The notes beneath the pieces are model-generated. The model was not told the DNA's origin, ran no database searches, and saw nothing but the letters and a program-made list of their open reading frames with translations. Shown in pieces: positions 51,727 to 60,526 of a DNA stretch of 64,000 nucleotides. The number at the start of each line of letters is the position of its first letter. Positions within the stretch are counted from its first letter, which is position 1. Both the position numbers and the translations under genes were made by a program. Origin of the DNA: Microvirga sp. (GTDB taxonomy: Bacteria; Pseudomonadota; Alphaproteobacteria; Rhizobiales; Beijerinckiaceae); NCBI GenBank assembly GCA_029266525.1, contig JAQSWQ010000001.1, positions 1 to 64,000 of the forward strand, read 5' to 3'.

Positions 51727-52998
51727 ATGCGCAGGCTTATCGCCTCACTGACTGCGGTCGCGACCGCAGCGTTCATGCTCGCCGCCGCTGCTCCCGCCGC
51801 CGCCCAGACCGAGGTCACCTTGTGGACCCACTGGGCGGCCGAGAAGATCAAGCGCGATTTCGTCGAGGACGCGATCAGGCGGTTCGAGGAGAAGAACCCG
51901 GGCGTCAAGATCAAGGCGTCCTGGTACGAGAAGACCGCGCTCTATGCCGCGCTCAAGACGGCGCTGCGCGCCGGCCAGGCGCCGGACATCTTCTACGCCG
52001 AGCCGGACCAGGTCGAATACATGGAGAACGGGTTCCTGCTCGATCTCTCCGACCTCAACTGGCAGAACATCGAGCCCTGGGCGAAGGAGGCCTGGAGCTA
52101 CAAGGGCAAGCCCTACGGCTTCCCGCTCGAAGCTTCGACCGTCGAGCTCTATTACAACAAGAAGATGGTCGACGAGCTCGGGGTGAAGATTCCGGACAGC
52201 CTGCAGCTCTCGCCCGACGCCTTCCTCGACCTCGTCAGACGAGCCAAGGCCAAGGGCTGGACACCGATGTCGCTCGGCGTCGGAGACCGTCCTTTCCCGG
52301 GCGCCTATCTCACCCATGAAGCGCTCTTGAAGAAGCTCGGCACCGACGACTACGACAAGCTCCTCAAGGGCAAGCTGCCTTGGAGCGACCCGCGCGTGGT
52401 CGACACGCTCAAATGGCTGCGCACATTGATCGATGCGGGCCTGCTGCCGACGAGCTTCACGAGCCTCAAGCTCGGCGAGGCCCACACCTATTTCCACACC
52501 AACCCCGGCGCCGTGATGTTCCTGAACGGCAGCTGGTACACCTCGCGCGCCTTCAACCCGCCGGACAAGGGCGGGCAGCCGAAGGACTTCCCGCTCGGCG
52601 TGATGAAGTTCCCGGCCGTGCCGGGCGCCGCCTGCAACGACTGCCGCACGCTATCGGTCCAGGGCTCCTACGTCGCCAATGCCGACACCAAGCGCAAGAA
52701 GGAGGTGCTCGCCTTCTTCAACTCGATGGCCTCGGAGGAGGCTGGCAACCGCTGGCTCGAGAACGTGCTGGTGCAGACCGGCATCAAGAGCGACGTCTCG
52801 AAAATCACCGGGCCGAACGCCGAGTATTTCCGCCTCCTTGCCGCGACCAACAAGGATGCGAAATACTATTTCGGCGCGCCGAGCCAGATCATGCAGGGCA
52901 AGGCCAAGGAGGTGTTCACGCAGGTGATCAACAATGCCTTCCCGGCCGGCACCATCGGAGTCGAGGACGCGGTGAAGCAGCTCCAGGCATCGTATTGA
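51727..52998 (+). CDS. Carbohydrate ABC transporter substrate-binding protein (family 1, UgpB/MalE-like)
   Basis: 423 aa with a Sec signal (about 1-27, cleavage after PAAAQ/T), then 'EVTLWTHWAAEKIKRDFVED' and 'FEEKNPGVKIKASWYEKTAL', the family's start, and 'PDIFYAEPDQVEYMENGFL'. GGGAGG precedes the ATG. It is expected to capture a sugar, polyol or sugar phosphate; ligand not predictable. Heads a plus-strand cluster of nine genes extending to 61278. Confidence 0.93.
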   Translation: MRRLIASLTAVATAAFMLAAAAPAAAQTEVTLWTHWAAEKIKRDFVEDAIRRFEEKNPGVKIKASWYEKTALYAALKTALRAGQAPDIFYAEPDQVEYMENGFLLDLSDLNWQNIEPWAKEAWSYKGKPYGFPLEASTVELYYNKKMVDELGVKIPDSLQLSPDAFLDLVRRAKAKGWTPMSLGVGDRPFPGAYLTHEALLKKLGTDDYDKLLKGKLPWSDPRVVDTLKWLRTLIDAGLLPTSFTSLKLGEAHTYFHTNPGAVMFLNGSWYTSRAFNPPDKGGQPKDFPLGVMKFPAVPGAACNDCRTLSVQGSYVANADTKRKKEVLAFFNSMASEEAGNRWLENVLVQTGIKSDVSKITGPNAEYFRLLAATNKDAKYYFGAPSQIMQGKAKEVFTQVINNAFPAGTIGVEDAVKQLQASY

Positions 52999-53009
52999 GT
53001 TCAACTCAC

Positions 53010-53096
53010 GTCGTCCCGGAAGCCGCGCAGCGGCTATCCGGGACCCAGCGCCGCGCCGTGGGTCCCGGCTCTCCGCTCCGCTTCGGCCGGGATGAC
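53010..53096. repeat. REP-like palindrome between sugar binding-protein and permease genes
   Basis: Starts GTCGTCCCGGAAGCC and ends GGCCGGGATGAC. The inner CGGCTATCCGGGACCC and GGGTCCCGGCTCTCCG pair. Almost the same sequence as the element at 4672-4770. Confidence 0.85.
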
Positions 53097-53110
53097 GCGC
53101 GGTCATCCGA

Positions 53111-54103
53111 ATGACCTCCACAGCCACCCTGCGCGAAGCCCCTCCCGTCGCTCCTGTCGGCGCGCCGGGCCAGGCCGGCGCCACAGGCGCGGTGCGCGGG
53201 CCCGCGCCGCCCCCCGACGACGGCGTGCCGCGGCCCTACGGCACCATCCTGGCCTTCCTCCTCCCGGCGCTCACCCTCTACGCCGCCTTCACTGCCTATC
53301 CGTTCTTCCGCACCCTCTGGAACAGCTTCCATAAGGTGCTGCCGCGCCGTTCCGAGTTCGTGGGACTTGAGAACTATGCGACGCTGGCCGGCGACGAGCT
53401 GTTCTGGCGGGCGGTGCGCAACACGCTCATCTGGGCCTCGACCTCACCGCTGTTCGAGGTGACGATCGCGCTCCTCCTCGCGCTGGCGCTCTACGCCAAG
53501 GTCCCCGGAGCGCGCTTCTTCCGCGTCGCCTGGTTCACGCCGGTGCTGATGTCCTACGTCGTGGTCGGCATCCTGTTCGTGTGGATCTACAATTACGATT
53601 GGGGTCCGGTGAACGCCGCGCTGCGCTGGCTGGGCTTGGGCGAGCTCGCCCGCGCGTGGCTCGGCAATCCGAACACCGCGCTGCCCGCGCTCATCGCCGT
53701 CACCACCTGGATGTGGACCGGCTTCAACATGGTGGTGCTGCTCGCGGCGCTCCACTCCCTGCCCAAGGAGGTGATCGAGGCGGCCGAGCTCGACAATTGC
53801 GGCTGGGGCCAGAAATTGGTCTTCGTGATCCTGCCGCTCGTGCGCCCGACGCTCCTCAACCTCGTCGTGCTCTCCTTTATCGGCAAGATGAAGATCTTCG
53901 ACCTCGTCTGGATCACCACCAAGGGCGGGCCGCTGTGGTCGACCGAGACGGTCTCGACCTATGTCTACAAGCGCGCCTTCGAATGGTCGACCTTCGACCT
54001 CGGCTATCCCTCGACCATCGCGACGGTGTGGTTCGTCATCGTCCTCGCCGCGGTGCTGACCCTCACCTACGCCTTCCGCCTGCGCGAAAAGCTGGAATAC
54101 TGA
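53111..54103 (+). CDS. Sugar ABC transporter permease (UgpA/MalF-like)
   Basis: 330 aa: a proline/alanine-rich N-terminal tail of about 40 residues, then six helices. 'FLLPALTLYAAFTAYPFFRT' opens the membrane part and the EAA loop is 'EAAELDNCGWGQKLVFVILP' near residues 222-241. Forms the channel with the next gene. Confidence 0.93.
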   Translation: MTSTATLREAPPVAPVGAPGQAGATGAVRGPAPPPDDGVPRPYGTILAFLLPALTLYAAFTAYPFFRTLWNSFHKVLPRRSEFVGLENYATLAGDELFWRAVRNTLIWASTSPLFEVTIALLLALALYAKVPGARFFRVAWFTPVLMSYVVVGILFVWIYNYDWGPVNAALRWLGLGELARAWLGNPNTALPALIAVTTWMWTGFNMVVLLAALHSLPKEVIEAAELDNCGWGQKLVFVILPLVRPTLLNLVVLSFIGKMKIFDLVWITTKGGPLWSTETVSTYVYKRAFEWSTFDLGYPSTIATVWFVIVLAAVLTLTYAFRLREKLEY

Positions 54104-54105
54104 CC

Positions 54106-54924
54106 GTGGAGGTCCTGAGGCGCTCGGCGCTACTTCTTGCCCTGTCGCTCTACACCGCCTTTGCGGCCGGGCCTTTCGTCTGGGCAGCGATGATGTCGCT
54201 GCGCACCACCACCGAGATCACGCGGGACCATTTCGCGTTGCCAATCCCGGCCCACTTCGAGAAATTCCCGCTCGCCTGGTTCAGCTCGAACTACAGCGTC
54301 TACTTCTCCAACTCGGCGATGATCGTCCTCTCGGCGGTGCTGATCCTGACCATCGTCGGCGCGATGGCGGCGCATTGCTTCGCGCGCTACCGCTTCCGGC
54401 TCAACCGCGTGCTCTACTTCCTGATCTTCTCGACCATCATCTTCCCGCCCCAGATCACCATCATCGCGCTGTTCCAGATCCTCGTGCAGTACGGGCTCTA
54501 CGACACCAAGGCCGGGCTCGTCGCCGTCTATGTGGCGATCCAGCTCCCGCTGACGATCTACATCCTCGAGACCTTCTTCGCCCGCATCCCCTCCGACCTC
54601 TTCGACGCGGCCCGCATGGACGGCTATTCGGAATGGGCGATCTTCTGGCGGGTCTCGTTCCCGATCGCGCTGCCCGCCGTCGCGACCACCGTGATCCTCA
54701 ATTTCATCCTGTTGTGGAACGAGTTCCTCTATGCGGTCGTGCTCATCACCGACGAGGCGAACCGCACGCTTCCGCTGGGAATCCAGCGCTTCATGGGCGA
54801 CCAGCTCGAGGACACCGGCATGATCGCGACCGGCCTCATGATCGCGATCGTGCCGGTGATCCTCGTCTACGCCTTCTTCTCCGAGAAGCTCATCCAGGGC
54901 ATGACTGCGGGGGCGGTGAAGTGA
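54106..54924 (+). CDS. Sugar ABC transporter permease (UgpE/MalG-like)
   Basis: 272 aa, GTG start two bases after the previous stop; the long open frame from 53581 is a shadow of the first permease. Landmarks: 'GPFVWAAMMSLRTTTEI' at the N-terminus and EAA loop 'DAARMDGYSEWAIFWRVSFP' near residues 166-185, ending 'FFSEKLIQGMTAGAVK', the classical MalG end. Confidence 0.93.
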   Translation: MEVLRRSALLLALSLYTAFAAGPFVWAAMMSLRTTTEITRDHFALPIPAHFEKFPLAWFSSNYSVYFSNSAMIVLSAVLILTIVGAMAAHCFARYRFRLNRVLYFLIFSTIIFPPQITIIALFQILVQYGLYDTKAGLVAVYVAIQLPLTIYILETFFARIPSDLFDAARMDGYSEWAIFWRVSFPIALPAVATTVILNFILLWNEFLYAVVLITDEANRTLPLGIQRFMGDQLEDTGMIATGLMIAIVPVILVYAFFSEKLIQGMTAGAVK

Positions 54925-54934
54925 TCCTCGTTCC

Positions 54935-55070
54935 GTCATTCCGGGGCTCGCGAAGCGAGAGCCCGGAACCCATAAACACGGGATGCCCGGAACATGGCGA
55001 TGCGCTCGTGCTCGCGTGGCGCCGCCGGGGCTTATGGGTTCCGGGCTCCGCTTCGCGGCCCCGGAATGAC
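54935..55070. repeat. REP-like palindrome (GTCATTCCGGGG type)
   Basis: GTCATTCCGGGGCTCGCGAA (54935) is the inverse of TTCGCGGCCCCGGAATGAC (ending 55070). The GAGCCCGGAACCCATAA and TTATGGGTTCCGGGCTC arms pair perfectly. Larger relative of 47525-47625. It separates the permease and ATPase genes. Confidence 0.88.
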
Positions 55071-55087
55071 GGCGGTGGAGTGCCCTG

Positions 55088-56188
55088 ATGGCCGTCGTTA
55101 CGCTCGACCGCCTGTCGAAACGCTACGAGCGGGCGCACAAGCCCGCCGTCGAGGAGGTGTCGCTCACCGTCGCCGACGGCGAATTCATGGTGCTGCTCGG
55201 GCCGTCGGGCTGCGGCAAGACCACGACTTTGCGCATGGTCGCCGGGCTCGAGTCGATCTCTTCCGGCAAGCTTGCAATCGACGAGCGCGTGGTCAACGCC
55301 GTGCCGGCGAAGGACCGCGACATCGCCATGGTGTTCCAGAGCTACGCCCTCTATCCCCACATGCGCGTGCGCGAGAACCTCGCCTTCGGACTGCGCCGCC
55401 GCGGCGTCGCGCGGCCCGAGATCGACCAGCGCGTCAAGGACGTCGCCGCCGCGCTCGGGCTCTCGGAATTGCTCGATCGCCGCCCGCATGCGCTCTCCGG
55501 CGGCCAGCGCCAGCGCGTTGCCCTCGGCCGCGCCATCGTGCGCGATCCCAAGGTCTTCCTCTTCGACGAGCCGCTCTCGAACCTCGACGCGAGCCTGCGC
55601 GCCTCGACCCGCCAGGAGATCGCAAAGCTCCATCGCCGGCTCGAAGCGACGATGATCTACGTCACCCACGACCAGATCGAGGCGATGACGCTCGGCGACC
55701 GCATCTGCGTCATGCACGACGGCAAGGTCGCGCAGATCGGCCCTCCGCTCGAGGTCTATCGCCGTCCGGCAAGCGTCTTCGTCGCGCGTTTCCTCGGCTC
55801 GCCGCCGATGAACATCGTGCCGGCCCGGCTTGACGGCACCGAGGATCGGCTCTCGGCGCTCGCGGGAGGCGGCGGCTTCGGCCTCGACGGCGCGGTCGAT
55901 CCGGCGCGGCTGCCCGCCGATCGCGCCGTGTTGCTCGGCTTTCGCCCCGAGGACGTCTCGCTCGCCTCGCCCGAGAGCGGGCCGCGAGCGATCGTGCAGG
56001 CGGTCGAGCTTCTTGGCGCCGAGACGATCGTCTCCGCCACGCTCGAAGGCGGCGGGGAGATTGCCGTGCGCGCGCCGCGCGACCTCGTCGCGCAGCCGGG
56101 CGAGCCGATCGGTCTCGCCGTGCCGCCGCAGGCGCTTCACCTCTTCGATCCCGCAACCGGCGCGGCCATTCCCCGGCGCGCTTCCTGA
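55088..56188 (+). CDS. Sugar ABC transporter ATPase (UgpC/MalK-like)
   Basis: 366 aa. Walker A 'GPSGCGKTTT' from residue 38, signature 'LSGGQRQRVALGRAI', Walker B 'VFLFDEPLSNLDASLRAS', H-loop 'IYVTHDQIEAM'. The C-terminal TOBE/OB domain runs from about residue 240 to 366 ('LGFRPEDVSLASP' lies within). It completes the importer; MalK-type ATPases of this group often serve several importers. Confidence 0.94.
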   Translation: MAVVTLDRLSKRYERAHKPAVEEVSLTVADGEFMVLLGPSGCGKTTTLRMVAGLESISSGKLAIDERVVNAVPAKDRDIAMVFQSYALYPHMRVRENLAFGLRRRGVARPEIDQRVKDVAAALGLSELLDRRPHALSGGQRQRVALGRAIVRDPKVFLFDEPLSNLDASLRASTRQEIAKLHRRLEATMIYVTHDQIEAMTLGDRICVMHDGKVAQIGPPLEVYRRPASVFVARFLGSPPMNIVPARLDGTEDRLSALAGGGGFGLDGAVDPARLPADRAVLLGFRPEDVSLASPESGPRAIVQAVELLGAETIVSATLEGGGEIAVRAPRDLVAQPGEPIGLAVPPQALHLFDPATGAAIPRRAS

Positions 56189-56198
56189 AGGAAACCCC

Positions 56199-56885
56199 AT
56201 GGCCGAACCCGTGCCGCTCACCATCCGCCGCGACTGGCCGCGCATCGCGCCCGCCACGCTCGAGCGCTTCAAGGATGCGCCGACCGGCTTCGTCGTGGAC
56301 GCGATCGGCCGCGCCGGGGCGCTGCATCACGGCATCCGGCCCGTTTGGCGCGGCCCGCATTTCGTCGGCTCTGCGCTCCCGGTCTGGACGACGGCGCGCG
56401 ACAATCTCGCGCCCTACGCGGCGATCAACTTCGCTAAGCCCGTCGACGTGATGCTGATCGCGACCGGCGAATACGAGGGCGCGGCGGTGGTCGGCGACGT
56501 CGTCGTCGGCATGATGCGCAACGCCGGCATCGTCGCGGCAGTGACCGACGGGCTCGTGCGCGACGTCGCCGGCATCGTGGATGTCGGCATCCCGGTCTAT
56601 GCGCGCGGGCTGACGCCGAACTCGCCCTTCAAGCACGGACCGGGCACGATCGGTCTGCCGATCGCCATCGGCGGGCAGACGGTGGAAGCGGGCGACCTCG
56701 TCGTCGGCGATGGCGACGGGGTCGTGATCGTGCCGCGCTGGCGCATTGAGGAGGCCGCCGCCGAGCTCGCGGCGATCCGCGAGAAGGAGGCCGGCATGGA
56801 TGCGCTCGTGCGCTCCGGCGCGAAAATGCCGGCCTGGCTCGGGGCGCGGCTCTCGGGCGACGCCGTGCGCTACGTCGAGGATTGA
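56199..56885 (+). CDS. RraA-like / HMG-aldolase-family protein
   Basis: 228 aa. The RraA/4-hydroxy-4-methyl-2-oxoglutarate aldolase fold; key region 'GDVVVGMMRNAGIVAAVTDG' followed by 'LVRDVAGI' (near residues 100-128) keeps the D-G-x2-R-D sequence used for Mg and pyruvate-enolate binding by the aldolases. In catabolic clusters such proteins split or decarboxylate a 2-keto acid; RNase E inhibition is less likely here. ATG 56199 lies 11 bases after the ATPase stop. Function in this pathway is inferred. Confidence 0.85.
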   Translation: MAEPVPLTIRRDWPRIAPATLERFKDAPTGFVVDAIGRAGALHHGIRPVWRGPHFVGSALPVWTTARDNLAPYAAINFAKPVDVMLIATGEYEGAAVVGDVVVGMMRNAGIVAAVTDGLVRDVAGIVDVGIPVYARGLTPNSPFKHGPGTIGLPIAIGGQTVEAGDLVVGDGDGVVIVPRWRIEEAAAELAAIREKEAGMDALVRSGAKMPAWLGARLSGDAVRYVED

Positions 56886-56893
56886 AGCCGCCG

Positions 56894-57880
56894 ATGAAGC
56901 GCGTGCTCTACAACAGCTGCGGCGACGAGGCGCTCTACGCCATGATCCGCGAGGCGGCCGCCGGACGCTGCGAGGTCGTCGGGCTCGCGAGCGATGATGA
57001 CGCCGAGCGCATCGAACGGCTGCGCCAAGCCGATGCGGTGGTGGTCGCCTCGAAGCCGCTGACACGGCGGCTGATCGAGGCGGGCGAGAGGCTCGCCTTC
57101 GTGCACCACCAGGGCGTCGGCTACCACGACACCATCGACACGGCGGCCCTTGCCGAGCGCCGCATCCCGCTCGCTATCACGCCCGGCGGCACCACTGTCG
57201 GGGTCGCCGAGCACACCGTGATGCTGATCCTCGCGATGCTGCGCCGCCTCCCCTTCGCCGATGCGGAGCTGCGCCAGGGCCGCTTCCACATCAATGCGCT
57301 GAGGCCGGTGAGTCGGGAGCTGCGCGGCCGCACGGTCGGGCTTCTCGGCGCAGGTCGGATCGGGCGCGCGGTCGCGGAGCGGCTGAAGCCCTTCGGGGTG
57401 AAGCTCATCTATTTCGATCCCGCCGGAGTGCCGCCTGAGGTCGAGCGCGCGCTCAGCATCGAGCGGCGCAGCTTCGAGGCGCTCCTCGCCGAAGCCGATA
57501 TCCTCACCCTGCACCTGCCGCTCACCGCCCCGACCCGCCGCGTGATCGACGCCGCCGCGCTCGCCCGCATGAAGCCCGGCGCCTATCTCGTCAACACGTC
57601 GCGCGGCGGCCTCGTCGACGAGCCCGCGCTCGTTTCGGCGCTGAAGGAGGGTCGGCTCGCCGGCGCGGCGCTCGACGTGTTCGATCCCGAGCCGCCCGAG
57701 ATCCACAACCCGCTATATGCCATGTCGAACGTCGTGCTCACGCCGCATGTCTCGGCAGGCACGCGCGACGCCTTCATGGAGAAGATGCGCTTCGTGTTCG
57801 ACAATCTCGAGCGGTTCTGGCGCGGCGAGCCGGTCGAGCACCTGGTCGATCTGTCGGACGCCGCTGGGCGGGCGGCCTGA
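56894..57880 (+). CDS. D-2-hydroxyacid dehydrogenase
   Basis: 328 aa from ATG 56894 (a TTG at 56882 overlapping the previous stop is possible). NAD motif 'GLLGAGRIGRAVAERL' near residues 147-162. The catalytic arginine lies in 'NTSRGGLVDE', glutamate in 'DVFDPEPPE' and histidine in 'LTPHVSAGTRD'. Interconverts a 2-keto acid and a D-2-hydroxy acid, or oxidises a phosphoglycerate- or erythronate-like acid. Coupled to the following gene with a one-base gap. Confidence 0.93.
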   Translation: MKRVLYNSCGDEALYAMIREAAAGRCEVVGLASDDDAERIERLRQADAVVVASKPLTRRLIEAGERLAFVHHQGVGYHDTIDTAALAERRIPLAITPGGTTVGVAEHTVMLILAMLRRLPFADAELRQGRFHINALRPVSRELRGRTVGLLGAGRIGRAVAERLKPFGVKLIYFDPAGVPPEVERALSIERRSFEALLAEADILTLHLPLTAPTRRVIDAAALARMKPGAYLVNTSRGGLVDEPALVSALKEGRLAGAALDVFDPEPPEIHNPLYAMSNVVLTPHVSAGTRDAFMEKMRFVFDNLERFWRGEPVEHLVDLSDAAGRAA

Positions 57881-57881
57881 G

Positions 57882-58889
57882 GTGCTGCGGGTGGTGCTCG
57901 CCGGCGCGGGGATGGTGAGCCGGCACCATCTCATTGCGTGGTCGAAGCTCGCGGACGCGAAGGTTGTCGCGGTCGCGGACCCGCACGAGGAAAAGGCGGC
58001 GGCGCGGGCTGGCGAGTTTGGCATCGAGCGGGCGTTCGCCGACGTCGCGCGCATACTCGACGAGACGCGCCCGGACGCCATCGACATCGCAACGCCGGTC
58101 GAGACGCATGCGCCGGTCGCGCGGCTCGCGGCCGGGCGCGGAATGGCGGTGCTATGCCAGAAGCCGCTCGCGCCGACCCTTGCCGAAGCCGCGGCGCTCG
58201 CCGCTGAGATCGGCCCGCGCGCGCCGGTCATGGTGCACGAGAACTGGCGCTTCAGGACGCCGTACCGCCTGGCGCGCGACTGGATCGCAGGAGGGCGCAT
58301 CGGCCGGGTGCGCCGTTTCGCGATCTCGGTCGAAAGCTCCGGGCTGTTGACGCCGCCCGCGGGCGGTCGGCCGCCCGCGCTCGTGCGCCAGCCCTTCATG
58401 GCGGAGCTGCCGCGCTACATCATATTCGAGCTTCTCATCCACCACCTCGACCTCGCCCGCACGCTCGCGAGCGAGCTTCGCGTGGTTGGTGCCGAGGCGG
58501 TGTGCACAAGCCCGTTCGCCAAGGGCGAGGAACGCGCGGCGATCCTGCTCGCCGGCGGCGGCCTGTTCGGCACGGTGACGGGCGATTTCGCTGTGCCCGG
58601 CCGCCGGCCCGATCTCACCGACGACGTGGTGGTGGTGGGCGAGGAGGGCCGCATCGCCTTCGACGGAGAGGTCCTCTCGCTCGCGACCCAGGCTGGGGTC
58701 GCCGAGGAGATCCGCTTCGACCGGGCCGAGGCCTACCAGTCGGGATATGACGGCGCCATCCGCCACTTCGTCGAGGCGCTGCGGGCCGGGGCTGAGTTCG
58801 AAACCTCGCTTGCCGACAATCTGAAGACCCTCCGCCTCGTCGACGACGCCTATGCGGCCTGCGGTTCTGATAAACTCGGGCGCGCATGA
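57882..58889 (+). CDS. Gfo/Idh/MocA-family oxidoreductase
   Basis: 335 aa, GTG start one base after the previous stop. N-terminal Rossmann 'VVLAGAGMVSRHHLIAWSKL' at residues 4-23. The usual E-K-P motif appears as 'CQKPLAPTLAEA', so the glutamate is replaced by glutamine while the catalytic lysine is kept. 'HENWRFRTPYRLARDWI' and 'IFELLIHHLDLARTL' supply the substrate-side histidines. NAD(P)-dependent sugar or inositol dehydrogenase type. Its stop overlaps the GMC gene. Confidence 0.92.
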   Translation: MLRVVLAGAGMVSRHHLIAWSKLADAKVVAVADPHEEKAAARAGEFGIERAFADVARILDETRPDAIDIATPVETHAPVARLAAGRGMAVLCQKPLAPTLAEAAALAAEIGPRAPVMVHENWRFRTPYRLARDWIAGGRIGRVRRFAISVESSGLLTPPAGGRPPALVRQPFMAELPRYIIFELLIHHLDLARTLASELRVVGAEAVCTSPFAKGEERAAILLAGGGLFGTVTGDFAVPGRRPDLTDDVVVVGEEGRIAFDGEVLSLATQAGVAEEIRFDRAEAYQSGYDGAIRHFVEALRAGAEFETSLADNLKTLRLVDDAYAACGSDKLGRA

Positions 58890-60526
58890 AGCCCGCCGCC
58901 TCCGCCTCTCCCGCCGCCGCCCGGGCGATGGCCGCCGAAGCCGATTTCGTGATCGTGGGCGCGGGCTCGGCCGGCTGCGTGCTCGCCAACCGCCTGACCG
59001 CGAGCGGCCGCCACCGCGTCGTGCTGATCGAAGCCGGTCCGCGGGACCGGCATCTGTGGATCCACATCCCGCTCGGCTACGGGCGCCTGTTCAAGGACAA
59101 GCGCGTCAACTGGCTCTATCAGACCGAGCCGGAGCCCGAGCTCAACCATCGCATCATCTACCAGCCGCGCGGCAAGGTGCTCGGCGGCTCCTCCTCAATC
59201 AACGGCCTCGTCTATGTCCGGGGGCAGCCCGAGGATTTCGACCATTGGCGCCAGCTCGGGAACGCCGGCTGGGGCTTTGAGGATGTGCTCCCCTATTTCA
59301 GGCGCTCGGAAGACCAGGCGCGGGGCGAGAGCGCGCTGCACGGCGTCGGCGGGCCGCTCTGCGTCTCCGATGCGACCGAGGCGCATGAGCTCTGCGACGC
59401 CTTCATCGCCGCAGCCGAAGAGGCGGGCGTGCCGCGGAACAACGATTTCAACGGGCCGGTCCAGGAAGGCGCGGGTTATTTCCAGACCACCTCGCGGCGC
59501 GGCATCCGCTGGAGCACGGCTCGGGGCTATCTGCGCCCGGCGCTCAGGCGCCCGACCCTCGAGGTGATGACCGAGGCGCTCGCCACGCGCGTGCTCTTCG
59601 AGGGCCGCAAGGCTGTCGGGGTGGAGTGCCGCCGCGGCGGCGCGCTTTTCGAGGTTCGCGCCCGGCGCGAGGTGATCCTCGCCGGCGGCGCGCTGAACTC
59701 GCCACAGCTCCTCCAGCTCTCGGGCGTCGGGCCGCCGCCTCTGCTTCGGCAGCACGGCATCCCGGTTGTCGCCGAGAGTGCAGGCGTCGGGGAGGATTTG
59801 CAGGACCATCTCCAGGTCCGGATGGTGCTCAAATGCACCAAGGCCATCACCATCAACGACGAGATCAACTCGCTAATGCGCCGGCTCGGCGTCGGCATGC
59901 GCTACGCGCTCTGGCGCAAGGGACCGCTGACCGTCAGCGCCGGCTATGCCGGCGCCTTTTTCCGCACGAACGAGCGCGTCGCCACGCCCGACGTGCAGAT
60001 CCACTTCATCACCTTCTCGGCCGACCGCATGGGCGAGCGCCTGCATCCCTTCCCAGGCTTCACCGCATCGGTGTGCCAGCTTCGGCCCGAGAGCCGCGGC
60101 TTCGTGCGCATCAAGAGCCCGGACCCGGCCGCTGCGCCCGCGATCCAGCCGCGCTACCTCTCGACCGAGACCGACCGGCGCACCAATGTCGAGGGATTGA
60201 AGCGCCTGCGCGCCATCATGCAGCAGCCGGCGATGCGGCCTTATGTGCTCGCCGAGCACCTGCCTGGGCCCTCGGTTCAAAGTGAAGATGAGCTCCTGGC
60301 CTATGTTCGCGAGGTCGGCACCACGATCTACCACCCGAGCTCGACCTGCCGGATGGGCATCGACGACCGCGCCGTGGTCGACCCGCGTTTGAAGGTGCGC
60401 GGGATCGGGAACCTACGCGTCGTCGACGGCGCGGTCATGCCGAGCGTGGTCTCGGGCAACACCAACGCCGCGATCGTGATGATCGCCGAGAAGGGCTCCG
60501 ACATGATCATCGAGGATGCGCGATGA
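58886..60526 (+). CDS. GMC-family FAD oxidoreductase (choline/alcohol dehydrogenase-like)
   Basis: 546 aa. FAD motif 'FVIVGAGSAGCVLANRL' near residues 21-37, GMC signature 1 'GKVLGGSSSINGLVYVRG', signature 2 'GGALNSPQLLQLSGVGPP', and catalytic histidine in 'TIYHPSSTCRMG' with the paired 'SGNTNAAIVMIAEKG'. Oxidises a primary or secondary alcohol. It has no signal peptide, so it is cytoplasmic or membrane-peripheral. Overlaps both neighbours by four bases. Confidence 0.94.
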   Translation: MKPAASASPAAARAMAAEADFVIVGAGSAGCVLANRLTASGRHRVVLIEAGPRDRHLWIHIPLGYGRLFKDKRVNWLYQTEPEPELNHRIIYQPRGKVLGGSSSINGLVYVRGQPEDFDHWRQLGNAGWGFEDVLPYFRRSEDQARGESALHGVGGPLCVSDATEAHELCDAFIAAAEEAGVPRNNDFNGPVQEGAGYFQTTSRRGIRWSTARGYLRPALRRPTLEVMTEALATRVLFEGRKAVGVECRRGGALFEVRARREVILAGGALNSPQLLQLSGVGPPPLLRQHGIPVVAESAGVGEDLQDHLQVRMVLKCTKAITINDEINSLMRRLGVGMRYALWRKGPLTVSAGYAGAFFRTNERVATPDVQIHFITFSADRMGERLHPFPGFTASVCQLRPESRGFVRIKSPDPAAAPAIQPRYLSTETDRRTNVEGLKRLRAIMQQPAMRPYVLAEHLPGPSVQSEDELLAYVREVGTTIYHPSSTCRMGIDDRAVVDPRLKVRGIGNLRVVDGAVMPSVVSGNTNAAIVMIAEKGSDMIIEDAR

